Origin: Gammaproteobacteria bacterium
Lineage (GTDB): Bacteria > Pseudomonadota > Gammaproteobacteria > JAABTG01
DNA length: 11,732 nt
NCBI GenBank assembly: GCA_030066245.1
Contig: JASJBY010000109.1
Coordinates: 1-11,732, forward strand
Reading direction: 5' to 3'
The position numbers and the translations under genes are program-made. Under the pieces are notes generated by a model that was not told the DNA's origin, searched no databases, and worked only from the letters and a program-made list of their open reading frames with translations. Shown one piece after another: positions 5,650 through 11,732 of this stretch; positions within the stretch are counted from its first letter, which is position 1, and every line of letters begins with the position of its first letter.

Positions 5650-7547
5650 TGCAGGATCTCCAGCGCCCGCCAGAAGGGAATCGAGGCGTAAATCGCCAGC
5701 ATCCGGATCAGGATGCTCCACAGATTCACGTGGAGGAAAGACGGCTCCAGGTACAGCTTCTGCCTTTCGTTGAAGCCGCGGAAAAGCATGTAATAGGAGC
5801 ACTGATACGGCAAGAAGAAGGCCTCGCTCAAGGTGAGGATCATGAAACAGACCACCCACGCGTTGATTCCGGCGGCCTCTGCAAGGGGCAGGAGTATGGG
5901 CACCATGATGACCACCGTGGCGTTGATCGACACGGCAAAGCGCAGCAGGAATATCAGTCCGGCCAGGGCCAGCACGAAGAGGTAAAGGTTCTCCTTCATG
6001 AGCTCGCCCAGTACGAATAGATGGTCGCCGATTTCCCGGTCGATGCCCAAGAACGAAATCGTCTTGGCCAGACCGATCAGCGTTCCAAGCAGGAACAGGA
6101 AAGGCCAGTCGATCTTGCGGCGGAAATCCTCCTTGTCCATGGTCCCTATGGCGAGGAAGAGAAACATCAGCGCCAATGCGATCCATGCCGGCTGGATTTT
6201 GTGCAAGGAAGTGGTAGCAATCCCCGCCATGAGCAGGGCAACACCAGCCACCGCGCCCCACTCTGCTCGTGACATGGGGCCGAGAATATCAAGCTGGGTC
6301 TGCACCTGGACCGGGGACAGCCGAGGCCGCTCGCCAGAGCGGAAGGCCAGGCTGGAAAGCAGCAGAAGAAGGCTCAGGCTCACCAGTGCCGCTACGGCAG
6401 CGTGCAGCGTCCAGTTGAGCCAATGAAAGCCGTCCTGGACCTGGCTTGGAAGCATGCCGAAGACCAGGAAATTAATGGACTTGGAGGTGAGGAAGACGGC
6501 GGAAAACAGGCTGGTGCCGAAAAAAACGGAAACCGCCAACCGGTTGGCGTCCGGCCCCTGCCGCCGGTAACCCAGCACACCGATCACATCGGCCAGAAGC
6601 GGCGACAGCAGGCCTATGCGGCCGTTCGCGGATGGCAGGATGGGGGTGGTGGCCAGGGCCGCGAGCGTGAGCACCAGGTTGTAGAGAAACTTGGAGGGTG
6701 GGGTGCGCTTGAGCAGGATCAGCGACAGCCGATACACCAGGCCCGACGCCACCACGACGCCGGCGAGAACGAAGATGCTCATGGCCATGAAAAAGCTGGA
6801 CGACTGAAACCCGCCCAGGATCACCTCACCCGGAGCGATCCCCAGCACCAGCACCACCAGCACAGAGAGCAAACCAGCCACAAAGTCGGGTACCAGCCTG
6901 AACACCCACATGAGGATGGTGGTGGCAAAAACGGAGATGAAGATGCGGCTGTTGGCAGAGAACCCGTCGAGCCCCGGCAGGTGGTAAAGCGCGACGGGCA
7001 GCAGCAAGGCCAGGAGCCAGCCGATGAAAACCGCGGTTCCGGGCTCCTTGGACGGGCTCTCCGCCGCCACCGGCGACTCGCCTTGCGGGGGATAGGGCAG
7101 CGCGTCCTGTTCTTTGCGGCCGAAACGCAGCAACGAAAGGCTGAAATCCTCCCGGCAGCGGGGGTGGCCAGCCAGAATCTCGGCGACTGCCAGGCCATCG
7201 AGAACGAGGAGCCGAGTCTTGGGAGAGACGCTTCTTGCCTGGTTGACGTACCCCTCATGTCCCAGGACCGATTCCTCGCCCAGGAAGCCCTGCCTCACCG
7301 TTTCTGTAAAACGGGCGCCGGAGCTGATCTCGATTTCTCCGGCCAGGATCAGATAGAGCTGCGCCGCGGCATCGCCTTCCGCAAAGACCTGCTCTCCTGC
7401 CGAGTAGCTTTTCTCCCGTGCATCGACAGCCAGGCGGGCCAGGTCCGGCCGCGGAAGCCGCGAAAGGATCGGCGCTCGTGTCAGGTGCTCGGCGAGCGCA
7501 TCCCGCGCTTTCCTTGTCTGCTCGGCAACCACGCCGCCGTCTACCAC
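5646..7547 (-). CDS. DASS/SLC13-family anion transporter with N-terminal cyclic-nucleotide-binding domain
   Basis: This 633-residue protein joins two modules. Residues about 25-125 form a cNMP-binding domain: YSAGEQVFAEGDAAAQLYLI (48-67), LAGEIEI (68-74), and a phosphate-binding-cassette-like segment from FLGEE (88-92) to ARSV (104-107), with R105 placed to meet the cyclic phosphate. After a linker, residues about 172-633 hold roughly eleven hydrophobic segments typical of divalent-anion:Na+ symporters. The two substrate hairpins read PSANG (305-309) and SINAT (540-544), variants of the family's SNT motifs. Known: the family moves dicarboxylates, sulfate or related anions; the substrate here cannot be read from sequence. 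The fusion suggests that transport is set by cAMP, c-di-GMP or a similar nucleotide. The start is GTG at 7547, 11 bases after the lipoprotein stop, with a poor ribosome binding site, so the exact start is uncertain. The stop overlaps the next gene as ATGA. Confidence 0.9.
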   Translation of the reverse strand: MVDGGVVAEQTRKARDALAEHLTRAPILSRLPRPDLARLAVDAREKSYSAGEQVFAEGDAAAQLYLILAGEIEISSGARFTETVRQGFLGEESVLGHEGYVNQARSVSPKTRLLVLDGLAVAEILAGHPRCREDFSLSLLRFGRKEQDALPYPPQGESPVAAESPSKEPGTAVFIGWLLALLLPVALYHLPGLDGFSANSRIFISVFATTILMWVFRLVPDFVAGLLSVLVVLVLGIAPGEVILGGFQSSSFFMAMSIFVLAGVVVASGLVYRLSLILLKRTPPSKFLYNLVLTLAALATTPILPSANGRIGLLSPLLADVIGVLGYRRQGPDANRLAVSVFFGTSLFSAVFLTSKSINFLVFGMLPSQVQDGFHWLNWTLHAAVAALVSLSLLLLLSSLAFRSGERPRLSPVQVQTQLDILGPMSRAEWGAVAGVALLMAGIATTSLHKIQPAWIALALMFLFLAIGTMDKEDFRRKIDWPFLFLLGTLIGLAKTISFLGIDREIGDHLFVLGELMKENLYLFVLALAGLIFLLRFAVSINATVVIMVPILLPLAEAAGINAWVVCFMILTLSEAFFLPYQCSYYMLFRGFNERQKLYLEPSFLHVNLWSILIRMLAIYASIPFWRALEILQ

Positions 7548-7558
7548 GGGCGGATCGG

Positions 7559-7777
7559 TTAGCGGCTCGACCGGGACTCGGGGAATACCCCGGCGCGCGG
7601 GTCGTCACGCGGCAGCGGGGCTAATTCGGCGGCGATGTCATCCGGCGGCCACTGCGCCATGGCTCTCTCCCCCACATTGGCGCACCCGGTCACTGCGGGC
7701 AGGACGGCGATGGTCAGGACCCCCAACAGACCCGCCACAAAGCCGAGCCTTTTATCCCTGGTCGCTGGATTGTGCAT
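7559..7777 (-). CDS. Small lipoprotein of unknown function
   Basis: This 72-residue protein has a basic N-terminus (TRDKR), a hydrophobic core (LGFVAGLLGVLTIAVLPA) and the lipobox V-T-G-C with Cys32 as the expected lipid-bearing residue. The mature part is only about 41 residues: polar, acidic and proline-rich, with no domain I recognise (it includes QWPPDD and PLPRDDPRAG). The residue after the cysteine is Ala, not Asp, so by the usual E. coli rule it would go to the outer membrane. The ATG at 7777 follows the phosphatase stop by 8 bases, and AGGTA at 7783-7787, overlapping that stop, serves as ribosome binding site. The longer open frame running back to 8299 is the shadow of the phosphatase gene, so I use the internal start. 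Its place between a phosphatase and a transporter suggests a small envelope partner of one of them. Confidence 0.72.
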   Translation of the reverse strand: MHNPATRDKRLGFVAGLLGVLTIAVLPAVTGCANVGERAMAQWPPDDIAAELAPLPRDDPRAGVFPESRSSR

Positions 7778-7785
7778 GACGCTAC

Positions 7786-9720
7786 CTATTCGATCCTCTC
7801 CAAAGTTTCCGGGTTGATGACCTCGAAATAGAGCTCCCGCCCGTGCACGTGGAACAGCACCAGTGCAATCTGGGTGGAGAAGGTCTTCACGTGGTCGGAC
7901 CAGGGCAGAACCTCCTGGGCGTAATAAGGGGCGCCGGCGGCACCGTTGTTGATCTGCCAAAGGGTACGCGTGATGCGCGGCCTGGCTTTGTCCCAGTCCC
8001 CCGGGTGTATGACCGTTTCCGGAGTGAGGAGCATGCGGGCGTAGTTGTGCTCGTCGCCCGTCAATTGCGCTACCACCTTCTTGTGCTTCAACAGCAGCTC
8101 CAGATAGCGATCGCGCTGTTCGATAACCCCGCGGCGCAGCGGCTTGCCGGCGATGCTCGGGCGCGGCGTGTTGTTGCCGTCGTACCACATGTCGTCGGAC
8201 CGATGGCCCCCGTTGGGGAACGCCGGGGTGTGCTGGGTGACAAATACGAAGTCGATGTTCGGATCGGCTTCCAGACGCGCTAGGGTCCGTTCCAGCCACT
8301 CCAACTGCCGGTCCATGAGGTAGCCGTGCAGCCCGCCGCCGCCTAGGGGCGATCCCTCCCGTGCTTTCTTCGCGAACCAGTATTTATAGGAGCGGGAAAA
8401 AAGATAGTTGGAGTTCAAGACCACCATCGCCACGTTGTCGTAGACGTAGTAGTAGACGGATTCCCTGTAGGGCGGGAAATCGCCGGGACGCTCGGGACGC
8501 GGATCGTACTCCGCCCCGTCCTCACTTACAGGACCGTTCTCCGGCATCACGAACATGTCGGCGAACACCGCCTCTGCCGACTCCGTGGCGAAGGGAAAGC
8601 GAGCCACGTTGATACCAATGTCCGAGCCGTCATCGAAAGTGTGAAACAGGCCCTCATGATTGCCGATAGTCGCGTATACGGGTATGTAATGGGCGAAGGG
8701 CTCGATCGCTCGCTTCCAGTTCCGGTACTGGAGTCGGGTCTGGGGCACGTTATTCAGGCGCCCGTCTATCATGTCACCTGAAAACTGCAGGAACGCCGCA
8801 CCCTTGGCCTGGGCCACGGCCATGAGCTTCTTCATGATGTAGGCGTTGGTGCCATGAATATCCCGCTCTCCCCCGCCCTGGCCGTCGCGGGAATCGCTGG
8901 CATAGGCAAATACGAAGGCCTGGCGCGTGCCGGGCCGGGGAGCCGTGCGAAAGGCGAAAGTGCGGGAATTTGCCAGGGGCGCCTGCCGCCCGGAGCCAGC
9001 GGCCGTCACCTGGACGCGGTACTGATATGACGTGGCGGGCTCGAGCCCGGTCACCCGCACCTCGTGGCGTCGCGTAGCCTGGGAGGACCGGAAGCGCCGC
9101 TCACCTGCGCGGACGACGGCTGTGCAAGGTCGGTCGCATTCGAACGCGATGACAGCGCCCTGGTCGCTGACGTTGTGTACGGTAGGCCCCTCCAGAAAAC
9201 TCAGGTTGCGAAGGAACGCCCCCTTCCTGACGAACGAAACCCGGCCGTCGTAGATGATGCTCCCCGCGGCATTCACCACCCGGTAGCCCAGTGTGCCCTT
9301 GCCGTTCCGCTCCCAGCCCGACATGTCGTACTTTCCGGACAGCGCCCCCGCGATGGCCACCTGGGCCTTGCCATCTTTGATCGGGGCTGACTTCTTGTAG
9401 AAGACGGGCTGGGGGTTGCGTCCGTCCCGGTAATCGATCAGTCCGTAGTAAAGGGTTCCCTGCTGGACCCCAAGCTCGAAGACCAACCCCGTGTCACTGC
9501 CCCGGATCCCCTCCTCCATGGACGCCAGGGTGTAGAGCGGCTGCTCCGCCCGCCGTGGATAAACTTTCTCCCGGGCCCGGTCCACGAGCACCATTTCGCC
9601 ATTCTGGTATTCGATGGCATGGGCAAAGATGGCGGGGATCTCGGCCGCCGGGGTGGCTGCCACGGGCATGACCACCAGACAGGCTGCGACCGCTGTCAAT
9701 CCGTAAAGGATTGTCCGCAT
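7786..9720 (-). CDS. Exported calcineurin-like metallophosphoesterase with purple-acid-phosphatase N-terminal (Fn3-like) domain
   Basis: This 644-residue protein has a signal peptide (hydrophobic 4-20, probable cleavage near ATPAA), an N-terminal region of about 150 residues that I do not recognise, an Fn3-like domain as in purple acid phosphatases (about 175-260, with VTGLEPATSYQYRVQV), and a metallophosphoesterase domain from about 268. Metal motifs: SDSRDG (275-280), SGDMIDG (314-320), IGNHE (352-356), QHTPAF (496-501), GDEHNYARM (555-563). D276, D316, N354, H497 and H558 fit dinuclear-metal ligands. Two positions differ from the canon: motif I reads D-x-R instead of D-x-H, and the last motif reads GDEH instead of GHxH. 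Known: relatives hydrolyse phosphomonoesters or diesters; the substrate here is unknown. The start is secured by a strong AAGGAGGAGGAG just upstream. The gene lies 23 bases after the ion-channel-like gene and 8 bases before the lipoprotein gene. It likely acts in the periplasm. Confidence 0.9.
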   Translation of the reverse strand: MRTILYGLTAVAACLVVMPVAATPAAEIPAIFAHAIEYQNGEMVLVDRAREKVYPRRAEQPLYTLASMEEGIRGSDTGLVFELGVQQGTLYYGLIDYRDGRNPQPVFYKKSAPIKDGKAQVAIAGALSGKYDMSGWERNGKGTLGYRVVNAAGSIIYDGRVSFVRKGAFLRNLSFLEGPTVHNVSDQGAVIAFECDRPCTAVVRAGERRFRSSQATRRHEVRVTGLEPATSYQYRVQVTAAGSGRQAPLANSRTFAFRTAPRPGTRQAFVFAYASDSRDGQGGGERDIHGTNAYIMKKLMAVAQAKGAAFLQFSGDMIDGRLNNVPQTRLQYRNWKRAIEPFAHYIPVYATIGNHEGLFHTFDDGSDIGINVARFPFATESAEAVFADMFVMPENGPVSEDGAEYDPRPERPGDFPPYRESVYYYVYDNVAMVVLNSNYLFSRSYKYWFAKKAREGSPLGGGGLHGYLMDRQLEWLERTLARLEADPNIDFVFVTQHTPAFPNGGHRSDDMWYDGNNTPRPSIAGKPLRRGVIEQRDRYLELLLKHKKVVAQLTGDEHNYARMLLTPETVIHPGDWDKARPRITRTLWQINNGAAGAPYYAQEVLPWSDHVKTFSTQIALVLFHVHGRELYFEVINPETLERIE

Positions 9721-9722
9721 GG

Positions 9723-9734
9723 CTCCTCCTCCTT
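9723..9734 (-). promoter_or_regulatory. Strong, repeated Shine-Dalgarno of the metallophosphoesterase gene
   Basis: The minus strand reads AAGGAGGAGGAG followed by CC and the ATG at 9720. The tandem GGA repeats offer several pairing registers with the anti-Shine-Dalgarno. This is the strongest ribosome binding site in the window and suggests high, partly independent translation of the phosphatase within the operon. Confidence 0.75.
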
Positions 9735-9743
9735 AAGCCGGCT

Positions 9744-11732
9744 TCAATAGAAGCTCGCCCAGGTTATTCCCAATACCAGCAACAGCAGCGTGGGCCAGTA
9801 GAGCAGCTTCGGCAGCAAGTTGTCCCGCCACTGCAGAATCCTGACCCGTTCATTGACGGAAAAGACATAGGTGTTGACCGCCATCAGCAGCAGCGCTCCG
9901 TACATGATCAGATAGAACGTCTCTATGTAGACCAGTCCTGACGCGTCCAGGGAAGAACGCAGCTCCGTGTGACCGATAAGAATGCCGAAGAAAAGCCCGG
10001 CGCAGGAGGCCAGGACCGCGGAGGTGTTGAAGCCCAGTATGGAGCTCTCCGCCTTTCGCGTAATGGTGAGAACCAAGGCAAAGAGAATCGCTGCAACAAC
10101 GAGCACCGGCATCACATTGCTGATGAAGGGGCCTAGGAACTTGCGTTTAACAAGGATGTTGAAATAGAGCTCAGGAAAGTTCTCCTCCCCCGAGTAGCCT
10201 TTCAGACCGAAATTGCTGCTGTAGGTGTGACCCCTGTATCCGAAGTACGCGCTCTCCAGGTCCCACTCCGGCAGAACAAAATCCCCCTTCGCCTCCAGGC
10301 CCGGAAGCGTGCTCGGAGCCACACTCGGGTATGCCGGCAAATCCGGCACCAGCACGACGTTGGAGTCGATCTGCTTGTGCCAAAGGCGCAGCCAGACGTT
10401 CTCAACATCGAACGGAAATTTGGTATAACCGAAGGTCTCCCGCAGGCTGACGTCGAAATCCCAGCCTACGGTCAGGCCGCCGTCGTCTCTGGACTCGCGG
10501 TAGGCCTCGCTGATGCTTGCAGAGGTCGCCTCCGGAAACAACACGCCTGCGGTCACCGTCGTACACTCCTGGTCAGAGGCCCTCTGGTTGTCAGAGGCCC
10601 TGCTGTTATCAGGCGTCGTCTTGACCTGGAAACTGAGGTCGGGCTGCTCTTGCCCCTTGGAAGCATTGCCTTTGCATGCCTCGTCGGTGGGGGGAAGCTG
10701 CTGCCAGACATAACCCGTCGCACGCACTGCGTTGGCCTCGACGAATTGCAGCGATTGCACGTACAGACCGGTGGGCAGATAGACCACATTCCTTCGCTCT
10801 CCCAGCGTGTCGAGGTAGTTGCCATAGCGCTTCTTGAAACGATCCAGCTGGGCCTGGCTGAGGATCTTCGGGGCCCACTGGTCACTGCCCGACACACCCA
10901 TTCGCCCCGTGCCACGCCCACGACTTAGACTTGACTTCGCCTGTTCGACAACCTCGCTCTTCTCTTTCCACAACTCCTCACTGTTCGCATCCTGGCTCAG
11001 GTCCCTCAGCAGCCCCCACTCTTTCCACAATTCATGCTCCGGATTGGCGATCACGACCGTGCGGAACTCTCTCGCGTCGGTGAATCCAGCAATCGTCCGC
11101 TGCTCCGAGCCGTCCACCATGCGACGGAGAAACAGAAGTCCGCATTCGTACGTTGCCTTTCTATCAAAGAATCCCTTTGTGGTTGAACCGAACTTCGCTA
11201 CGAAGCCCCGGATCAACTTCTGTTCGACCTCGCCGTCTGGCGCCTCTTCCACCATGAGCGCACACTCCGAGGGCGGGGGGCTGTGGCTGTTCCCCGAAGG
11301 CGAAGTGCCTGCGTAATGAGGATAGCGAAGCGCCAGGGCCCAGATGGTCCCGATGGCCAACAGCAGCCCTATGGAGACGCTCATGGACGCCCACCACAAA
11401 GACCGCTCTACGTCTCGATTGAAGGCCACGTTCAGCAACAGAACGAACGGCAGCACCGACAACAGAATCGAAATCGCCAGACTCATTTGAAGGCGCCGCC
11501 GATCGTCCTTCGATCGCCCCATCAGCTCGTCCTTCAGTACCACAATCCCGAGGACCCAATCCGCCTGACCGTCTATCGCAACCGTCCGAAAATACCACCA
11601 GGCATCCTCTCCTGAGAGCGGATCCTGCCTCTCGATGGGCCCAGGCTCGCTGCTCTTTCCGTCTCGAGCGTCCCAAAAATACTGCATCAGCTCGGGCCAT
11701 TGGATTCGCCTTGCCGCGTCTCCGACATTCCG
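9744..11732 (-). CDS. Multidomain pentameric ligand-gated ion channel (pLGIC)-like membrane protein with Cache-like segment; partial, N-terminus beyond right edge
   Basis: The frame is open through base 11732, so the true start is outside; numbering is from the internal Met at 11687. Seen in order: the end of a Cache-like sensor (WWYFRTVAIDGQADWVLGIV, 30-49); two membrane helices (68-88, 97-120); a soluble region with a segment (168-230) also found in the last protein of the cluster; then a pLGIC-like extracellular domain. That domain has a first strand TGLYVQSLQF (306-315), GYVWQQLP (325-332), the FPFD motif of the Cys-loop/Pro-loop (424-427) and the pre-M1 arginine (KRKF, 514-517). Four helices end the protein: M1 about 520-543 with its conserved proline (P527), M2 550-572, M3 584-608, M4 625-646. 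No Cys-loop cysteines are seen. Topology is consistent, with both soluble parts periplasmic. Known: bacterial pLGICs such as GLIC, ELIC and DeCLIC are ligand- or ion-gated channels. Ligand and ion selectivity are unknown. Confidence 0.8.
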   Translation of the reverse strand, partial: RNVGDAARRIQWPELMQYFWDARDGKSSEPGPIERQDPLSGEDAWWYFRTVAIDGQADWVLGIVVLKDELMGRSKDDRRRLQMSLAISILLSVLPFVLLLNVAFNRDVERSLWWASMSVSIGLLLAIGTIWALALRYPHYAGTSPSGNSHSPPPSECALMVEEAPDGEVEQKLIRGFVAKFGSTTKGFFDRKATYECGLLFLRRMVDGSEQRTIAGFTDAREFRTVVIANPEHELWKEWGLLRDLSQDANSEELWKEKSEVVEQAKSSLSRGRGTGRMGVSGSDQWAPKILSQAQLDRFKKRYGNYLDTLGERRNVVYLPTGLYVQSLQFVEANAVRATGYVWQQLPPTDEACKGNASKGQEQPDLSFQVKTTPDNSRASDNQRASDQECTTVTAGVLFPEATSASISEAYRESRDDGGLTVGWDFDVSLRETFGYTKFPFDVENVWLRLWHKQIDSNVVLVPDLPAYPSVAPSTLPGLEAKGDFVLPEWDLESAYFGYRGHTYSSNFGLKGYSGEENFPELYFNILVKRKFLGPFISNVMPVLVVAAILFALVLTITRKAESSILGFNTSAVLASCAGLFFGILIGHTELRSSLDASGLVYIETFYLIMYGALLLMAVNTYVFSVNERVRILQWRDNLLPKLLYWPTLLLLVLGITWASFY
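10572..10612. repeat. 18-base tandem micro-repeat inside the pLGIC-like gene
   Basis: The 12-base word GTCAGAGGCCCT occurs at 10572-10583 and again at 10590-10601, with a decayed third unit after it (period 18). It encodes DNSRAS-DNQRAS-DQ, a polar insertion in a loop of the channel's extracellular domain. It is in frame and keeps the gene open. Confidence 0.6.

Noticed and set aside
5650..6261. A 204-codon upstream extension of the binding-protein-like gene frame
   Set aside because: It runs entirely inside the transporter gene in another frame and reads as low-complexity shadow protein. The ATG at 5649 has a good GGAG and an ATGA overlap, and a membrane anchor follows it directly.
6402..7562. 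Plus-strand frame of 386 aa
   Set aside because: Opposite the transporter gene, with a Q/H/G/R-rich composition typical of an antisense shadow, and no recognisable domain.
7778..8299. A long upstream extension of the lipoprotein frame (246 aa in total)
   Set aside because: It overlaps the C-terminal part of the phosphatase gene, which shows clear protein motifs. The internal ATG at 7777 gives a complete lipoprotein signal.
10227..10928. Plus-strand frame of 233 aa
   Set aside because: Antisense shadow of the pLGIC-like gene in GC-rich DNA; no domain.

Overview
The window is GC-rich bacterial DNA in which every supportable gene lies on the minus strand, so transcription runs from high to low coordinates. 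The gene complement points to a Gram-negative, probably a proteobacterium: a lipoprotein with a lipobox, periplasmic proteins with Sec signals, a Cache-type sensor, a bacteriohemerythrin and a cyclic-nucleotide-regulated transporter. The sequence alone does not fix the taxon. I found no tRNA, rRNA, insertion sequence, CRISPR array or convincing intrinsic terminator.

Right half (about 4165-11732): a tight, co-oriented five-gene cluster that looks like one operon. In order of transcription it encodes: (1) a membrane protein, cut by the right edge, with a Cache-like segment, two membrane helices, an extra soluble domain and a C-terminal pentameric ligand-gated ion channel module; (2) an exported metallophosphoesterase of the purple-acid-phosphatase type; (3) a 72-residue lipoprotein; (4) a DASS/SLC13-type anion transporter with an N-terminal cyclic-nucleotide-binding domain; (5) a membrane-anchored protein like an ABC-transporter substrate-binding protein. 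The gaps are 23, 8 and 11 nt, followed by an ATGA overlap. The first and last proteins share a short domain (about 55-60 residues, core AGF-x-DAR-x-FRTVV) that also interrupts the binding-protein fold of the last. This shared domain is the best evidence that the products work together. My inference is an envelope system that senses a ligand, processes a phosphorylated or anionic compound in the periplasm and moves ions or anions. The substrate is unknown.

Middle (about 3347-4164): a 440-base gap without a gene but with short inverted repeats, then a small exported protein of unknown function with a strong ribosome binding site.

Left part (1-3121): four separately spaced minus-strand genes. 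They encode a class I SAM-dependent methyltransferase, a bacteriohemerythrin with all seven iron ligands, a nitronate monooxygenase-family flavoprotein, and the start of a nickel superoxide dismutase. In the dismutase, the nickel-binding hook follows a predicted Sec signal peptide directly. Three of these four are linked to oxygen, superoxide or nitro-compound chemistry, but the spacing does not show that they form one operon.
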